A stretch of 64,000 bases of DNA from positions 2,015,375-2,079,374 of the forward strand of contig JXTB01000004.1 of the NCBI GenBank assembly GCA_002914805.1. Reading direction: 5' to 3'. This stretch comes from Parasponia andersonii. Taxonomy: Eukaryota; Streptophyta; Magnoliopsida; Rosales; Cannabaceae. The notes beneath the pieces are model-generated. The model made no database searches and had not been told where the DNA came from. It worked only from the letters and a program-made list of their open reading frames with translations. This document shows positions 45,701 through 53,589 of this stretch, piece after piece. Both the position numbers and the translations under genes were made by a program. Positions within the stretch are counted from its first letter, which is position 1. Each line of letters begins with the position of its first letter.

Positions 45701-47733
45701 TAGCTAGCGGTGAATTTTTATAATAGCAAAGATTAGTAACATTTTTTTCAAGTGTCAATAATACGGCATTTTTAAAATGCCACTAATAGTTTTCTTTTTC
45801 GGTATTTTAAAATATTTTTTAATATATTGAGTTAAGTGATTTTATAATAGTTGGAGGTGTCACTAATACAATTTAGTAGTATTTTTATAAATGCCACAAA
45901 AAAGTTGATATAGTGACATTTCACTAGACTTTTAATCACACATATATATTTTACATTTTCTAATATATATTTTACATTTTCTAAAACATGTCATAACTTT
46001 GTGAATATCACTAAAAATAAGTAAAAGTGACATTTTTAAAAGTCACAGATAACAAAAGAAATAAATAGTAACATTTTGGTAAATTAAAAATAAATGCCAC
46101 TATCTAAGATTGAAAAGATAGTAATATTTTGGTAAATAGGTATAATTATCGACATTAGAAAAGAAATTTATTTTAATAAAACATATTGAAACTTACAAAA
46201 AGTAATATAATATTGTGTAGAAAGTTTTAAAAAGTACATGCACTTGACGAAGTAGGTTGGCTCAAATGGTAAGAACACACATTACTTAGGATATTGGTTC
46301 TAGGTTCGAGTCACACCAGTAGTAGGCGTGAAAAACTATTATCCCTAATCGGGTAGAGTGGAGATTGGATAGTATAAGGTATTTTCCTTTAATTTGTAAT
46401 AAGTGGAGGTCATTAGTTAAGTCCCACTTTAAAAAATAAAAATAAATAAATAAATAAAAAGATATATGCACTTTATGAAAACCTAAAAATTGAGGAGAAA
46501 AAAAAAAGTTAAATGAATTTTGGATTTTGTTATTTTCGAAACTTTTCCTCATATTATATCGATACGTATGAAATTATAGAAAAATTACACTTCGCACTTC
46601 CGAAGTCGATAATTGAAAAATGGAATTGTTACTTATAGATATTTTTATATTGAAATTTTTGTTGATATAAGAAAATTTGGTAGAAACTAATAAATTAGAG
46701 TTACTAATATACTTTCCCAAACTAAATTCTAGAAACCTTGAATACTGTATAAAGAAAATGTGGAAAATGTATATGACACTACATAATACATAGTTTTTAG
46801 TGACGATAAAAATTGTGACTAAAAGTGAAGAAAAATTGGTGACTAAAAGAATAACATTATCTTTATGTCGCAGTTAAAAAGTACGTATAATTTTAGTCAC
46901 AAAAATGATAATTTGTCGTGACTATGTATACTTTTAATCATAACAAATTTCATTATTATAAACAAAAGATTATAGCTAAAAATATATTAATGACAACTTA
47001 TGATTAAATATTATTTTTTAGTCACAAAAAATTATTAATTGTGATTTAATGTCCCTTTTAGTCAAAAAAAAAAAAAAATTTGTTGCGATTACAAAGTTAG
47101 TCATAAACATTGACTTTCTTTTTAGTGCAAGTACAACACATCAGTGTAATTATTTTGTCAACAAAAACTGAAACAATGTACAACCAATCTAACTTAAAAA
47201 CCTAGGCAAAATCACTCCCAAGCTAAAATTAAAATTAACTATGATCCCTAGTTTATTGCAATATTTATAATTAAACCTTACTAGATAGCTCTCTATCTCC
47301 TCATACCAAAAATTGGGGTTTTTTAAAGACTTCATTAAGAAAAGGTACAAGAGGTGCGATAAAAATAAACGAATATTAGAAAACAAAAATTGGCCATCCA
47401 TTAAGAATTAAGTAAGCATGCAATAGAGTGAGCAATTTTGTTGCGAGAAAGCGAAGAAAGGGACAACAGAAGCCCAACTATCACTCTATCTCCTCATACC
47501 GAAATTACTTGGGCGTCGCAACTAATTAATAGACACGATATAAAACACACAAAACATTTTGATCAACAACACGCGCGGTTTCAACGCAAACTTAAATATA
47601 AACATATGCATATACATGTATAAAAGCTTGCATGATTTTGTTTTATCAAGTCATGCATAAGAAATACCAAAGTAAATGCCTAAGTTTTAAGGTATCGTAC
47701 CTGATGCATTAATTTGGAGGAAGAACCACTCAT
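33115..47733 (-). CDS. PLATZ: PLATZ-family zinc-binding transcription factor, four exons, intact
   Basis: PLATZ proteins are plant-specific zinc-dependent DNA-binding proteins that bind A/T-rich DNA, mostly as repressors. Joining exons 47733-47701, 43580-43311, 33894-33751 and 33267-33115 gives an uninterrupted 199-aa protein (usual size 200-260). All introns are phase 0 with GT..AG ends. The first zinc site is complete: C38-x2-H41, C52-x2-C55, C60-x2-C63, H69/H71/H72. Then come YRHVYKDVV (78-86), the signature CSQIQPYKCNKRLVIALNP across the exon 2/3 junction, a second Cys cluster (C128-x2-C131, C142, C144, C148) and the classic C-terminus KRKGRPCRAPFF. Introns are 4120, 9416 and 483 bp, packed with transposons. 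Nothing in the reading frame is damaged, so the gene is probably live. No transcript evidence is available here. Confidence 0.94.
33341..33408 (+). repeat. 34-bp tandem duplication x2 in PLATZ intron 3
   Basis: ATGTTATATACGTCGTTCCC.. occurs at 33341 and 33375, perfect copies. Confidence 0.97.
33634..33701 (+). repeat. (TA)n microsatellite in PLATZ intron 3
   Basis: About 68 bases of almost pure TA with two single-base interruptions, about 50 bases from the exon 3 donor. Confidence 0.97.
33751..33894 (-). CDS. PLATZ: PLATZ exon 3 (48 codons)
   Basis: Acceptor TTTTTCAG|CCATAC, donor TGCAAG|GTAACAATT. It encodes residues 102-149 from PYKCNKRLVIALNPLPHSG to CYCSIACK; it joins exon 2 in frame to make the family's 'IQPY' junction. 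Confidence 0.96.
34435..36769 (-). repeat. Chromovirus-type Ty3/gypsy solo LTR (LTR-2) in PLATZ intron 2
   Basis: Read on the - strand it starts TGTCATGACC and ends GGGGTTTTACA: 2335 bp with TG..CA ends. Flanking 5-mers are GTTTC and GTTTT, a 4/5 target-site duplication. A TATA box (TATAAAA, complement of 34650-34656) lies about 215 bases before the LTR end, leaving a normal R-U5. The family block TGAGCA..AGTAGAAAT is at 36180-36212. No internal region is attached, so it is a solo LTR. The open frames inside it (34530-34861, 35210-35422, 35697-35972) are shadows without family matches. Confidence 0.85.
36975..37156 (-). mobile_element. tRNA-derived SINE, copy 2 (reverse) in PLATZ intron 2
   Basis: On the - strand it matches the SINE at 46246-46465 over almost its whole length, from TATGGCTGGAAAGAGC to GTCATTAGTTAAGCCC. 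Its box B is ACTTCGAGTC, with mismatches to the consensus GGTTCGANNC. It lies between the two inverted LTRs. AT-rich flanks make any target-site duplication unclear. Confidence 0.85.
37157..38505. other. AT-rich part of PLATZ intron 2 with CT-rich and purine-rich stretches
   Basis: A CT-rich stretch (about 37215-37570; repeated TCATCACTATCTCTCTCAATATTTTCT-like phrases) is followed by a GA-rich stretch (37570-37630 and 38080-38170) of the opposite strand type. No gene seen. Confidence 0.55.
38506..40326 (+). repeat. Chromovirus-type Ty3/gypsy LTR (LTR-3), interrupted by the assembly gap
   Basis: It starts TGTCACGGCCGAAAATCC and ends GTTGTTTTACA, matching both ends of LTR-2 in opposite orientation. 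GCATGCTTG-type and TGAGCA..CCCAGTAGGAAACTCAATTAC blocks (39000-39040) are shared. The 703-base N run sits inside it. No convincing target-site duplication. It lies in PLATZ intron 2, antisense to LTR-2. Confidence 0.82.
39402..40104. other. Assembly gap (703 N)
   Basis: Run of N inside LTR-3 and PLATZ intron 2. Long open frames reported across it are artefacts of the Ns. Confidence 0.99.
40428..41448. mobile_element. Non-autonomous hAT-type element (1021 bp) with perfect 8-bp target-site duplication
   Basis: It is flanked by ATTCTAGT on both sides (40420-40427 and 41449-41456), a perfect 8-bp duplication as hAT elements make. The ends are imperfect inverted repeats: CAAAGACCGAGCTTAAC at the left against CAGGGACGGAGCTATGC (complement of the right end), 12 of 17 matching. 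It is internally AT-rich with no transposase, and has a GC-rich hairpin (GGGGGCAAATTGCCCCC, about 40455-40471) and a tandem repeat at 40953-41095. It lies in PLATZ intron 2. Confidence 0.88.
40953..41095 (+). repeat. About 70-bp tandem duplication x2 in the hAT-type element
   Basis: CAAATTGAAAATTTATGTAA.. and CAAATTGAAAAGTTATGTAA.. each run through ATAGAAGGAAGGAAAGTAAA. Confidence 0.85.
41690..42420 (+). mobile_element. Ty1/copia relic: end of RNase H plus LTR remnant
   Basis: At 41712-41805 one frame reads EFVDMLNNGLMNNKFRHCLNLVNL, matching the copia pol C-terminus 'xxDMLTKxLxxxKFxHCLxLV'. GGGCAGGTGGAG (about 41810) is a likely polypurine tract, and the sequence beyond is LTR-like, including a (GA)n tract at 42117-42137. 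The LTR start and end are not defined. It lies in PLATZ intron 2. Confidence 0.65.
42421..43310. other. Part of PLATZ intron 2 with an unexplained higher-GC stretch
   Basis: 42440-42830 is less AT-rich than its surroundings and open on both strands (42466-42651 and 42575-42817 on +, 42447-42689 on -), but no domain is recognised. It may be further LTR sequence of the adjacent copia relic. Confidence 0.4.
43311..43580 (-). CDS. PLATZ: PLATZ exon 2 (90 codons)
   Basis: Acceptor TTTTGCAG|GTTCAG, donor AATTCAG|GTATGACG. It encodes residues 12-101: the KPEWVESFLERTFF motif, the whole first zinc-binding cluster and EKFVDCSQIQ. Confidence 0.96.
43951..46110 (+). mobile_element. CACTA-like non-autonomous element in PLATZ intron 1
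   Basis: The left end CACTACAACAAAAGTAGGG (43951) is a typical CACTA terminus. Both ends are dense in GTGACATTT / AAATGTCAC subterminal repeats, including the palindrome GTGACATTTTAAAAATGTCAC near 44213. The right end is unresolved: ..GATATAGTG at 45914 or about 46110. The middle holds a tandem duplication of an exon-like block, but no transposase. Confidence 0.65.
45001..45452 (+). repeat. Tandem duplication (about 216 and 236 bp) of an exon-like block
   Basis: Unit 1 starts at 45001 and unit 2 at 45217, both ATAAGTATAT..TTCTTTCTTTTTAC; both continue into GAACTYRATGAGACAYGAAGATGAG (45091 and 45327) and CTAAACCAAGACAAGAACTC. The second unit has a good acceptor (TATTTTGCAG) before that block, so it may be a duplicated exon of the parent transposon. 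Confidence 0.85.
46246..46465 (+). mobile_element. tRNA-derived SINE, copy 1, in PLATZ intron 1
   Basis: It carries an RNA polymerase III internal promoter: box A TGGCTCAAATGG (46258-46269) and box B GGTTCGAGTC (46303-46312). It ends in an A-rich (TAAA)n tail (about 46435-46462) and is flanked by the perfect 8-bp duplication ATGCACTT (46238-46245 and 46466-46473). The 220-bp body and tRNA-like head are normal for a plant SINE. It is antisense to PLATZ. SINEs are mobilised by LINE enzymes; no partner was identified. Confidence 0.93.
46777..47127. mobile_element. CACTA-type MITE (351 bp) in PLATZ intron 1
   Basis: It starts CACTACATAATACATAG and ends TTTCTTTTTAGTG. Inside are inverted, repeated GTGACTAAAA / TTTTAGTCAC motifs, typical of small CACTA-derived MITEs. 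The flanking 3-mers do not match. Confidence 0.75.
47701..47733 (-). CDS. PLATZ: PLATZ exon 1 (11 codons)
   Basis: Reads MSGSSSKLMHQ and ends CATCAG|GTACGA (donor). Too short for an open-frame search; chosen because it supplies the only in-frame ATG with a good donor upstream of exon 2 in phase 0. A (TA)n/TATA-like tract at 47786-47802 lies 55-70 bases before the ATG. Confidence 0.8.
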
Positions 47734-48580
47734 CGCTACAACAAAATTGAAATTCTGAAGGAAATCCAACGGAAAGGATAGTTGGATATATATATATATA
47801 TGTAACTTGAAATTAATTTGAACATCCGAAGATATATGATGTGTATATATACATATATAGCTTTTTTTTTTGGGTAATGAATATACATATATAGCTATTT
47901 AGAAATAAGGCGAAGTTAATAAAGCTTTAAATATCTTACCTAAAGCTTAATTTGGTTATATATGTTTGCATGGAGTTCATATCTGGCATGCATGCATGTA
48001 CTGTAGGGGTGAGTTACCAGATTGTGTTGACTTGACTTGTCGATGATTTCGAGGTGATTAAGCCAATCAGTTTTCTACACTTAAGAGTGATTAAGCCAAT
48101 CAGTTTTCTACACTCAAGTATCTCTTCTCTCTCATTAATTATCCATTCATATGGGCTACTAAGCTAGATTTTGTTTTTATAAAAAAGTTCACTAGCATCC
48201 AGGAGCTTCTTAATTTATAGTCTTAAATCGAGGAATGCTACAGCGTAAGTGGTTAGCCCATTTGGGTCCTACCCATATTGTTTATTTTATTGTAATTTGT
48301 ATTTGCATTAATTTTATTGCAAATTATAGCTATCATCACTTTATTTTTCCTTTATATGTAGCTTAAAATTTGCTAGTAATGAAAAAGAATGGAAATGAAG
48401 CAATTGCTAAAAAGCTTAATTCGATTGTTTGGTTGAGAATTTGGATACAAAAAACTGTTCTACTGGAATGCAATGTGATGGAATTTCATTCCATTAGTCT
48501 TTCATTTTTTTTTTTTAACCTAATTAACCCTGTTAAATTACCTTCGTATTACACGGTCACAAGAAAGCTTAGACCTACCA
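47734..48580. other. Upstream region of PLATZ and AT-rich DNA
   Basis: It holds (TA)n tracts at 47786-47802 and 47845-47865 that could serve as the PLATZ TATA region, and a short direct repeat (GTGATTAAGCCAATCAGTTT at about 48054 and 48087). No other gene seen. Confidence 0.5.
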
Positions 48581-48773
48581 CGACCCTCCTCTGTGTAAGT
48601 TCTGTCGCCGACCCTCCTTCGTGAAAGCTCCGCCATCGACCCTCCTTTGTGAAAGCCCCGTTGCCGACACTTCTCCTTGAAAGCTCCGCCGCGGCCCCTC
48701 CGTGGAAGCTCTGTTGCCGACTCGCACCCGTTGAAGCTCCACCACCGACCCTCCTCCGTGGAGCCCCTGTTCC
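48581..48773 (+). repeat. GC-rich 28-bp minisatellite, 7 copies
   Basis: Units start (CGACCCTCC-like) at 48581, 48609, 48637, 48665, 48692, 48718 and 48746; the period is 28 except one 26-base unit. Consensus about CGACCCTCCTYCGTGAAAG then CTCCGCCGC. 28 is not a multiple of three, so it is not a simple peptide repeat even though both strands stay open (48677-49039 +, 48549-48788 -). Confidence 0.92.
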
Positions 48774-51504
48774 TTTTTCTCTCTTCAACCTCTCCCTCTC
48801 TCCTCTGTAACTATCATCTTGTAACTATTCTATGTGCAAATGATTGGATTAAAGACCATGAAGCAATCTTGCTCGGATCCACTTGTATCGGAAGCTTTTA
48901 CTCCGCTCTTTGGGTTAGAATAAATGGCAATTCACGGTTTGTGTTTTGGTGGCTCCCTATTTTTGTGTTTTGGCAATTTGGCTCTCTTTTTTTTTTGAGT
49001 AAGCGTTTGACTCTTTTTTTTTTTTTTCTTTTTTTTTGAATACACAGCTCATTACCAAAAACGTGCAAGTGGTTAATATATCATTAAGTTTCATTTGTGA
49101 TTTGATTATGCATACAAACATCAAAATAGATGATATCATACTATACTATTATTTATAAAAATGGCCTTTATTTTTAAAAGAAAAAAATTAATAGCTAATT
49201 CTTGGTCAAATTTTTTTATTTCTTTAATTGTTTGAAATATAATTTTTGTTGTTAAAAAAATTAATGTTAAATATCTAATTTAAATAGCTTAAATCTTCAT
49301 TATAAGTTTGAGGGTATTTTTGAAAATATAATATCTCGAATTCCCAAATAAAATCAATTCCTTACATAATTAAAAAGTTAATATAATATAATTGCATTAT
49401 ATTTTTTTTATATTAATGTATTTATGGATGTATAACTTCGAGAGTACTTATTTTAGTGTATTGATTATTTTTATAATTTTATTTATAAAATAATTTTACA
49501 GTGAAATATTCGAGGTATATTCTTTGGTACAAATTTGACGGATATATACTATTCAATTTTAAATGAATTCTAAATAATTAAATTTTATTAGTTTATGATA
49601 TTAAATATTAGAATAGTTGAATTTATTTTATACGATTTCACATGTTTGGTCATTAATTTATTAAATATCTGTTACTATTTAATTTTACTAGAGATAAACT
49701 ATTTGTTTGGAATATTTGATAGTCCAATTTTGGATGTCTTCTATATTTTACTTTATATTATGTATGTGATTAGTTAGCTAATATATATAAATATGTATAA
49801 ATACATATCAGATGATTCAGATTACCTTTGTACCACTTATATTATTATAATTATCATAAAAGAAAATACTCATTAACTGACTTAGATAAGTCGGCAATTT
49901 CTACAGGTTTATGTGCTTGTTATTTATCACTTTACCTGGCAAACACTATTATCACCGCCAGCCACCCGTTTGGTTCGTCAAGGAGCCTCCATTTGGTTTA
50001 GGGTAATCTTTACGTGGGAATAGGTATTTCAATACATTCATATATTTAGTATCATTTATCACCTAATAAAATAATCATTTCGGGAATCAAATCTTTTTAA
50101 GTGAATGTCATCTTAAAATCACCAAAATACATGGATTTTAAATGATTTTTTTATCTAAAATCCATCCTAAAAAACGAAACAAAAAAAAAATACGATATCC
50201 TAAGAATCATAGCAAATTATTTTATTTTATACTAACAAATTTTATTATTTTATAAGCAATTTAATTTTTAATTATTTTTACTTTTAATTTAAGCACATTC
50301 TTATGTGCAACCAAACACAGTTATCTAATATTCCAGGAATTATAGATAAGATTACTGTGTGTAACCAAACATAATTATTCTAGATATCAGACAATCATAT
50401 CACTATCTTCAGCATTCCCATTAATCTGAAAACTGAGATAACGTTATACCAAACGTCCCTAAAATAATTAGTTTTCTAAGTTGAAACTAAATCCTTTATC
50501 AATTCTTTTGAGAAATTGTTCACTCATCTTTATTGTGATGTTGAGAATCTCATAAAGGTCGCTCACTTATGCTTTCTCGGTGTTTATTGTCTTATGGAAT
50601 CATTATTATTAACTTTTTTATTCTTTGCACAAAATTTTTAGGAACTTTTCCTATATATGTTATTTATCATAATTTTTGTTATCATTAGATTGAATTGATT
50701 TCTCAAATATAACTTTAGTCAATTAAGTTATAGTTCTAAATATTAGATCTATACATATCTTAAGTAATAACTTATTATATGCACCATGTATATGTATACA
50801 TTATTATCTAAGTTTATACTCACAAATATTCTTATGTGGCAGAGGATACTGATCATATGTGAGTTTAGAAGAGGAGTGTCAACTTTCTAACTGTGCTTGT
50901 GTATATAAGCATTTTCACGTTATGGTTTTCTTATAGAGGATTTTGTACTTATTTTGAGTGTGTGTGTATATTATGTATATTAGTATGAGAGATCCACTTT
51001 GTGAGTGTGTATATACATATATGTTAGTCTATGTATAAGTACGAGTGGAGTTGTATTTTTTACTTCCAAAAAATTTAAAAAGTTTTAATTTTCCACCACT
51101 ATTAGTTCTAAGTTGAGTAGTATATCTCAATCTTAATAAACAATTATATACAAATATTTTATATGTACGTGTGTGAAATTAGGGGATATTATAAGAAAAG
51201 TATAGTTAATTCTATTCTTTTTCACAACCAACCAAATATAACAATACACATTCAGCTATTAATTCCAAAACTTCAATCAAACAACATAATTATATTATCA
51301 TTCTTTTCTATTCTATTCTAATTACCATTACTATTAGTATTCCAATTCCATCACTGCAATCAAATGACACTTAAGGACTAAAGTTACGAGAGATCCTAAA
51401 ATTTTTCTTTTTAGAGATAGTCTCTTAATTTTATTTTGTACCAATAGTAGTCCTGGACTTATTGAATCCATCCAATTATTTGACATTGTTAAATATTTTT
51501 TCAC
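48774..51504. other. AT-rich intergenic DNA, no gene seen
   Basis: T-runs near 48990-49035 and many short AT stretches. Phrases such as CCAAACACAG and ACCAAACATAATT around 50310-50450 suggest old hAT-type MITE remnants. No recognisable coding. Confidence 0.45.
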
Positions 51505-51748
51505 AATTTACATATAATTTTTATTAGAAAAATATCACTTTTAAAAAAAATTTAGAAAAATAGTTACTAGCTATTAGTTTCTGAAAATTGGTTACCGATT
51601 ATCAGCTATCAATTATAAGTACCTTTAGTAACTAGTTATTAGTTTTGGAAAACTAGTTATTAATTACTAGTTATTATTTTAAAAAATAATATTTAAATAT
51701 TTTTTTAAAAAACAGTATTTTCCTAGTAAAAATTGTACTGGACCTACA
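51505..51748. mobile_element. Foldback MITE with TAACTAG-type core (copy 2)
   Basis: Arms ATTTTTATTAGAAAAATATC and ..TATTTTCCTAGTAAAAATTG are inverted copies, with TAACTAGTTA-type repeats between them. Same organisation as 22845-23102. Confidence 0.65.
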
Positions 51749-53580
51749 AAAATACAAGTCACCCTATTTTTCAAATATTTTATAAAAATGCCCTAAAAGG
51801 CAAAAAGTCACTCAAATTTTAACTTCGTATGCGAAAATTAGAGAGCAAATTGGGGAATACATGATTCTTTATAAAAAGAACTAGAGATATACATTCTTCT
51901 AAATCAATTATTATTTTCATACGGTGTTTTTTAGAAAAAATATCATTTTTATCTCTTTTATTCCCGATCTTCCTCTCTTGTCTAGATTGTGTTTCCTCAG
52001 AGGCTCTACCCACAGTCACATTGAATCAATAGCATGCTCTATAGAGGATCTGCATATCCATTGTCATCATCATCGTTGTCTACTTATTCTTCTTCAAGAT
52101 CTACCTTATTATTCCTCGGCTCCACTGTGCATAGGACTAGTATACCCATTGTTGTCATCATTGTCATCTTCTTCTTCTAAGAGATCTACCCCGTTCTTCC
52201 TCAGCTCCACCATAATCGATTATAAGGGTTAAATTCAAGGTCGATGTCCTATCTGAAATTATATGAATTTGTAGTGTGGTTGATGGTCTCATGTATAGGA
52301 GCATTTCATTAATGAGTTTGGATTTTTCAATTTCAATTTTACTTTTCAATTTCTTTTTGGATTTCTAGGTCTGCAACTATTTTGACAAAAATCTATATTT
52401 AATTGTTCTCTTTTAGATTGGTATCTTATGATAATAATAATTTTTGGATTTTGTTATTGAAATAATGCTTTTATTTTCTAGTGTTCCAGAAATCAGTTTT
52501 TGGAAATGTTTACCCTTTTTTTAGATAATGATAGTATATTTAGTAATTATTATTCTAAATTTGTTCTTAACTTCTTCTTTTTCTTTGTGAATATTCTTAT
52601 TTTTCTTTTTCTCAGATTATTCATGAAATTTGAGAACTTTATTGCATTCATATGTCTATCCTATTCTTGAATAATGACTCATTTTAAATATTGTTCTACT
52701 TAAATATTTTCATGTTGAAAAAGTAATCAAATTAAATTAATAACTATGAGAAGCAATTCTATTTCCTTTTATTTGACTTCGTATTTGATGTGGAGTTGAT
52801 CTATTTGAAATACAGATCTTTTGGTATTAGTACTTGGTGAATGTAAGAACTTCTTTTGAATAACTAACCGTGTCTTTTTCTTTTTAATAGTCTTTTTGAG
52901 TAAAATGGAGATGGTTTATTTTGTCTATTCTTCTTCCTCTGTTTATTGCATTATTCTTTACTTAAATATAATCGTATTGATCTATTATGTGTAGTTCTAG
53001 TTTGTTGTGCTAATAATCTATGGTTTTTATTTGATATTAGAGATTTACGAAGGAGAGTTACTTTAGTTGATTCATTTGTTCCTTATTTGATATTCTAGGA
53101 AATTGCGAATATTTTAAAATTATTGCTTTAGTAGCTCGATTGGATGCAATAAGCAAGGAAAGTTACTCTGGTTGATTCATTAATTTTCTTTTTTGATATT
53201 CTACGAAATTGCAAATTTTTTAAAACTATTGCATCAGTAGCTCAATTGGATCCAATAAGTAGAATAAACTCTTGGAGAAAAAACCACAACAATAATTATA
53301 ATTTCTATCCCACAAACTAGCTATTTTATACGATGTTTAAAACTCTAGCTTTTTTCGCATACAGTGAATATGAGAGCTTTCTACTAATTTGTATTATTCT
53401 TCTAGTTTAGAATATTCATTTCATAAAAATTGTGTTCTACTATATAAAAAAAAGTTTGCAATATTCAATGTTGTACTAGTATAGAAACTTAAATTTTGTG
53501 TATTGTCTTGGTGGCTTGATCACGTATTTTAATTATATATTAATCATGGTAAATCTCTCCCATATCTTTTTTTTTCTGTA
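51749..53580. other. AT-rich DNA with one small imperfect duplication, no gene seen
   Basis: 51990-52210 holds two imperfect copies of a about 100-bp block (CTTCTTCTTCTAAGAGATCT and CTTCTTCAAGATCTACCTTA types); read on the - strand they encode Asp/Glu-rich phrases, but with stops. Further right, 53050-53280 holds another imperfect duplication (GGAGAGTTACTTTAGTTGATTC / GGAAAGTTACTCTGGTTGATTC, about 105 bp apart). Confidence 0.45.
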
Positions 53581-53589
53581 ATGAAATTA

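Noticed and set aside
46303-46312. GGTTCGAGTC as part of a true tRNA gene
   Set aside because: No cloverleaf acceptor stem closes around it; the tail and target-site duplication make it a SINE.
48549-49039. Repeat-rich frames on both strands near 48.6 kb
   Set aside because: They come from a 28-bp minisatellite whose period would shift the frame each unit; not a protein repeat.
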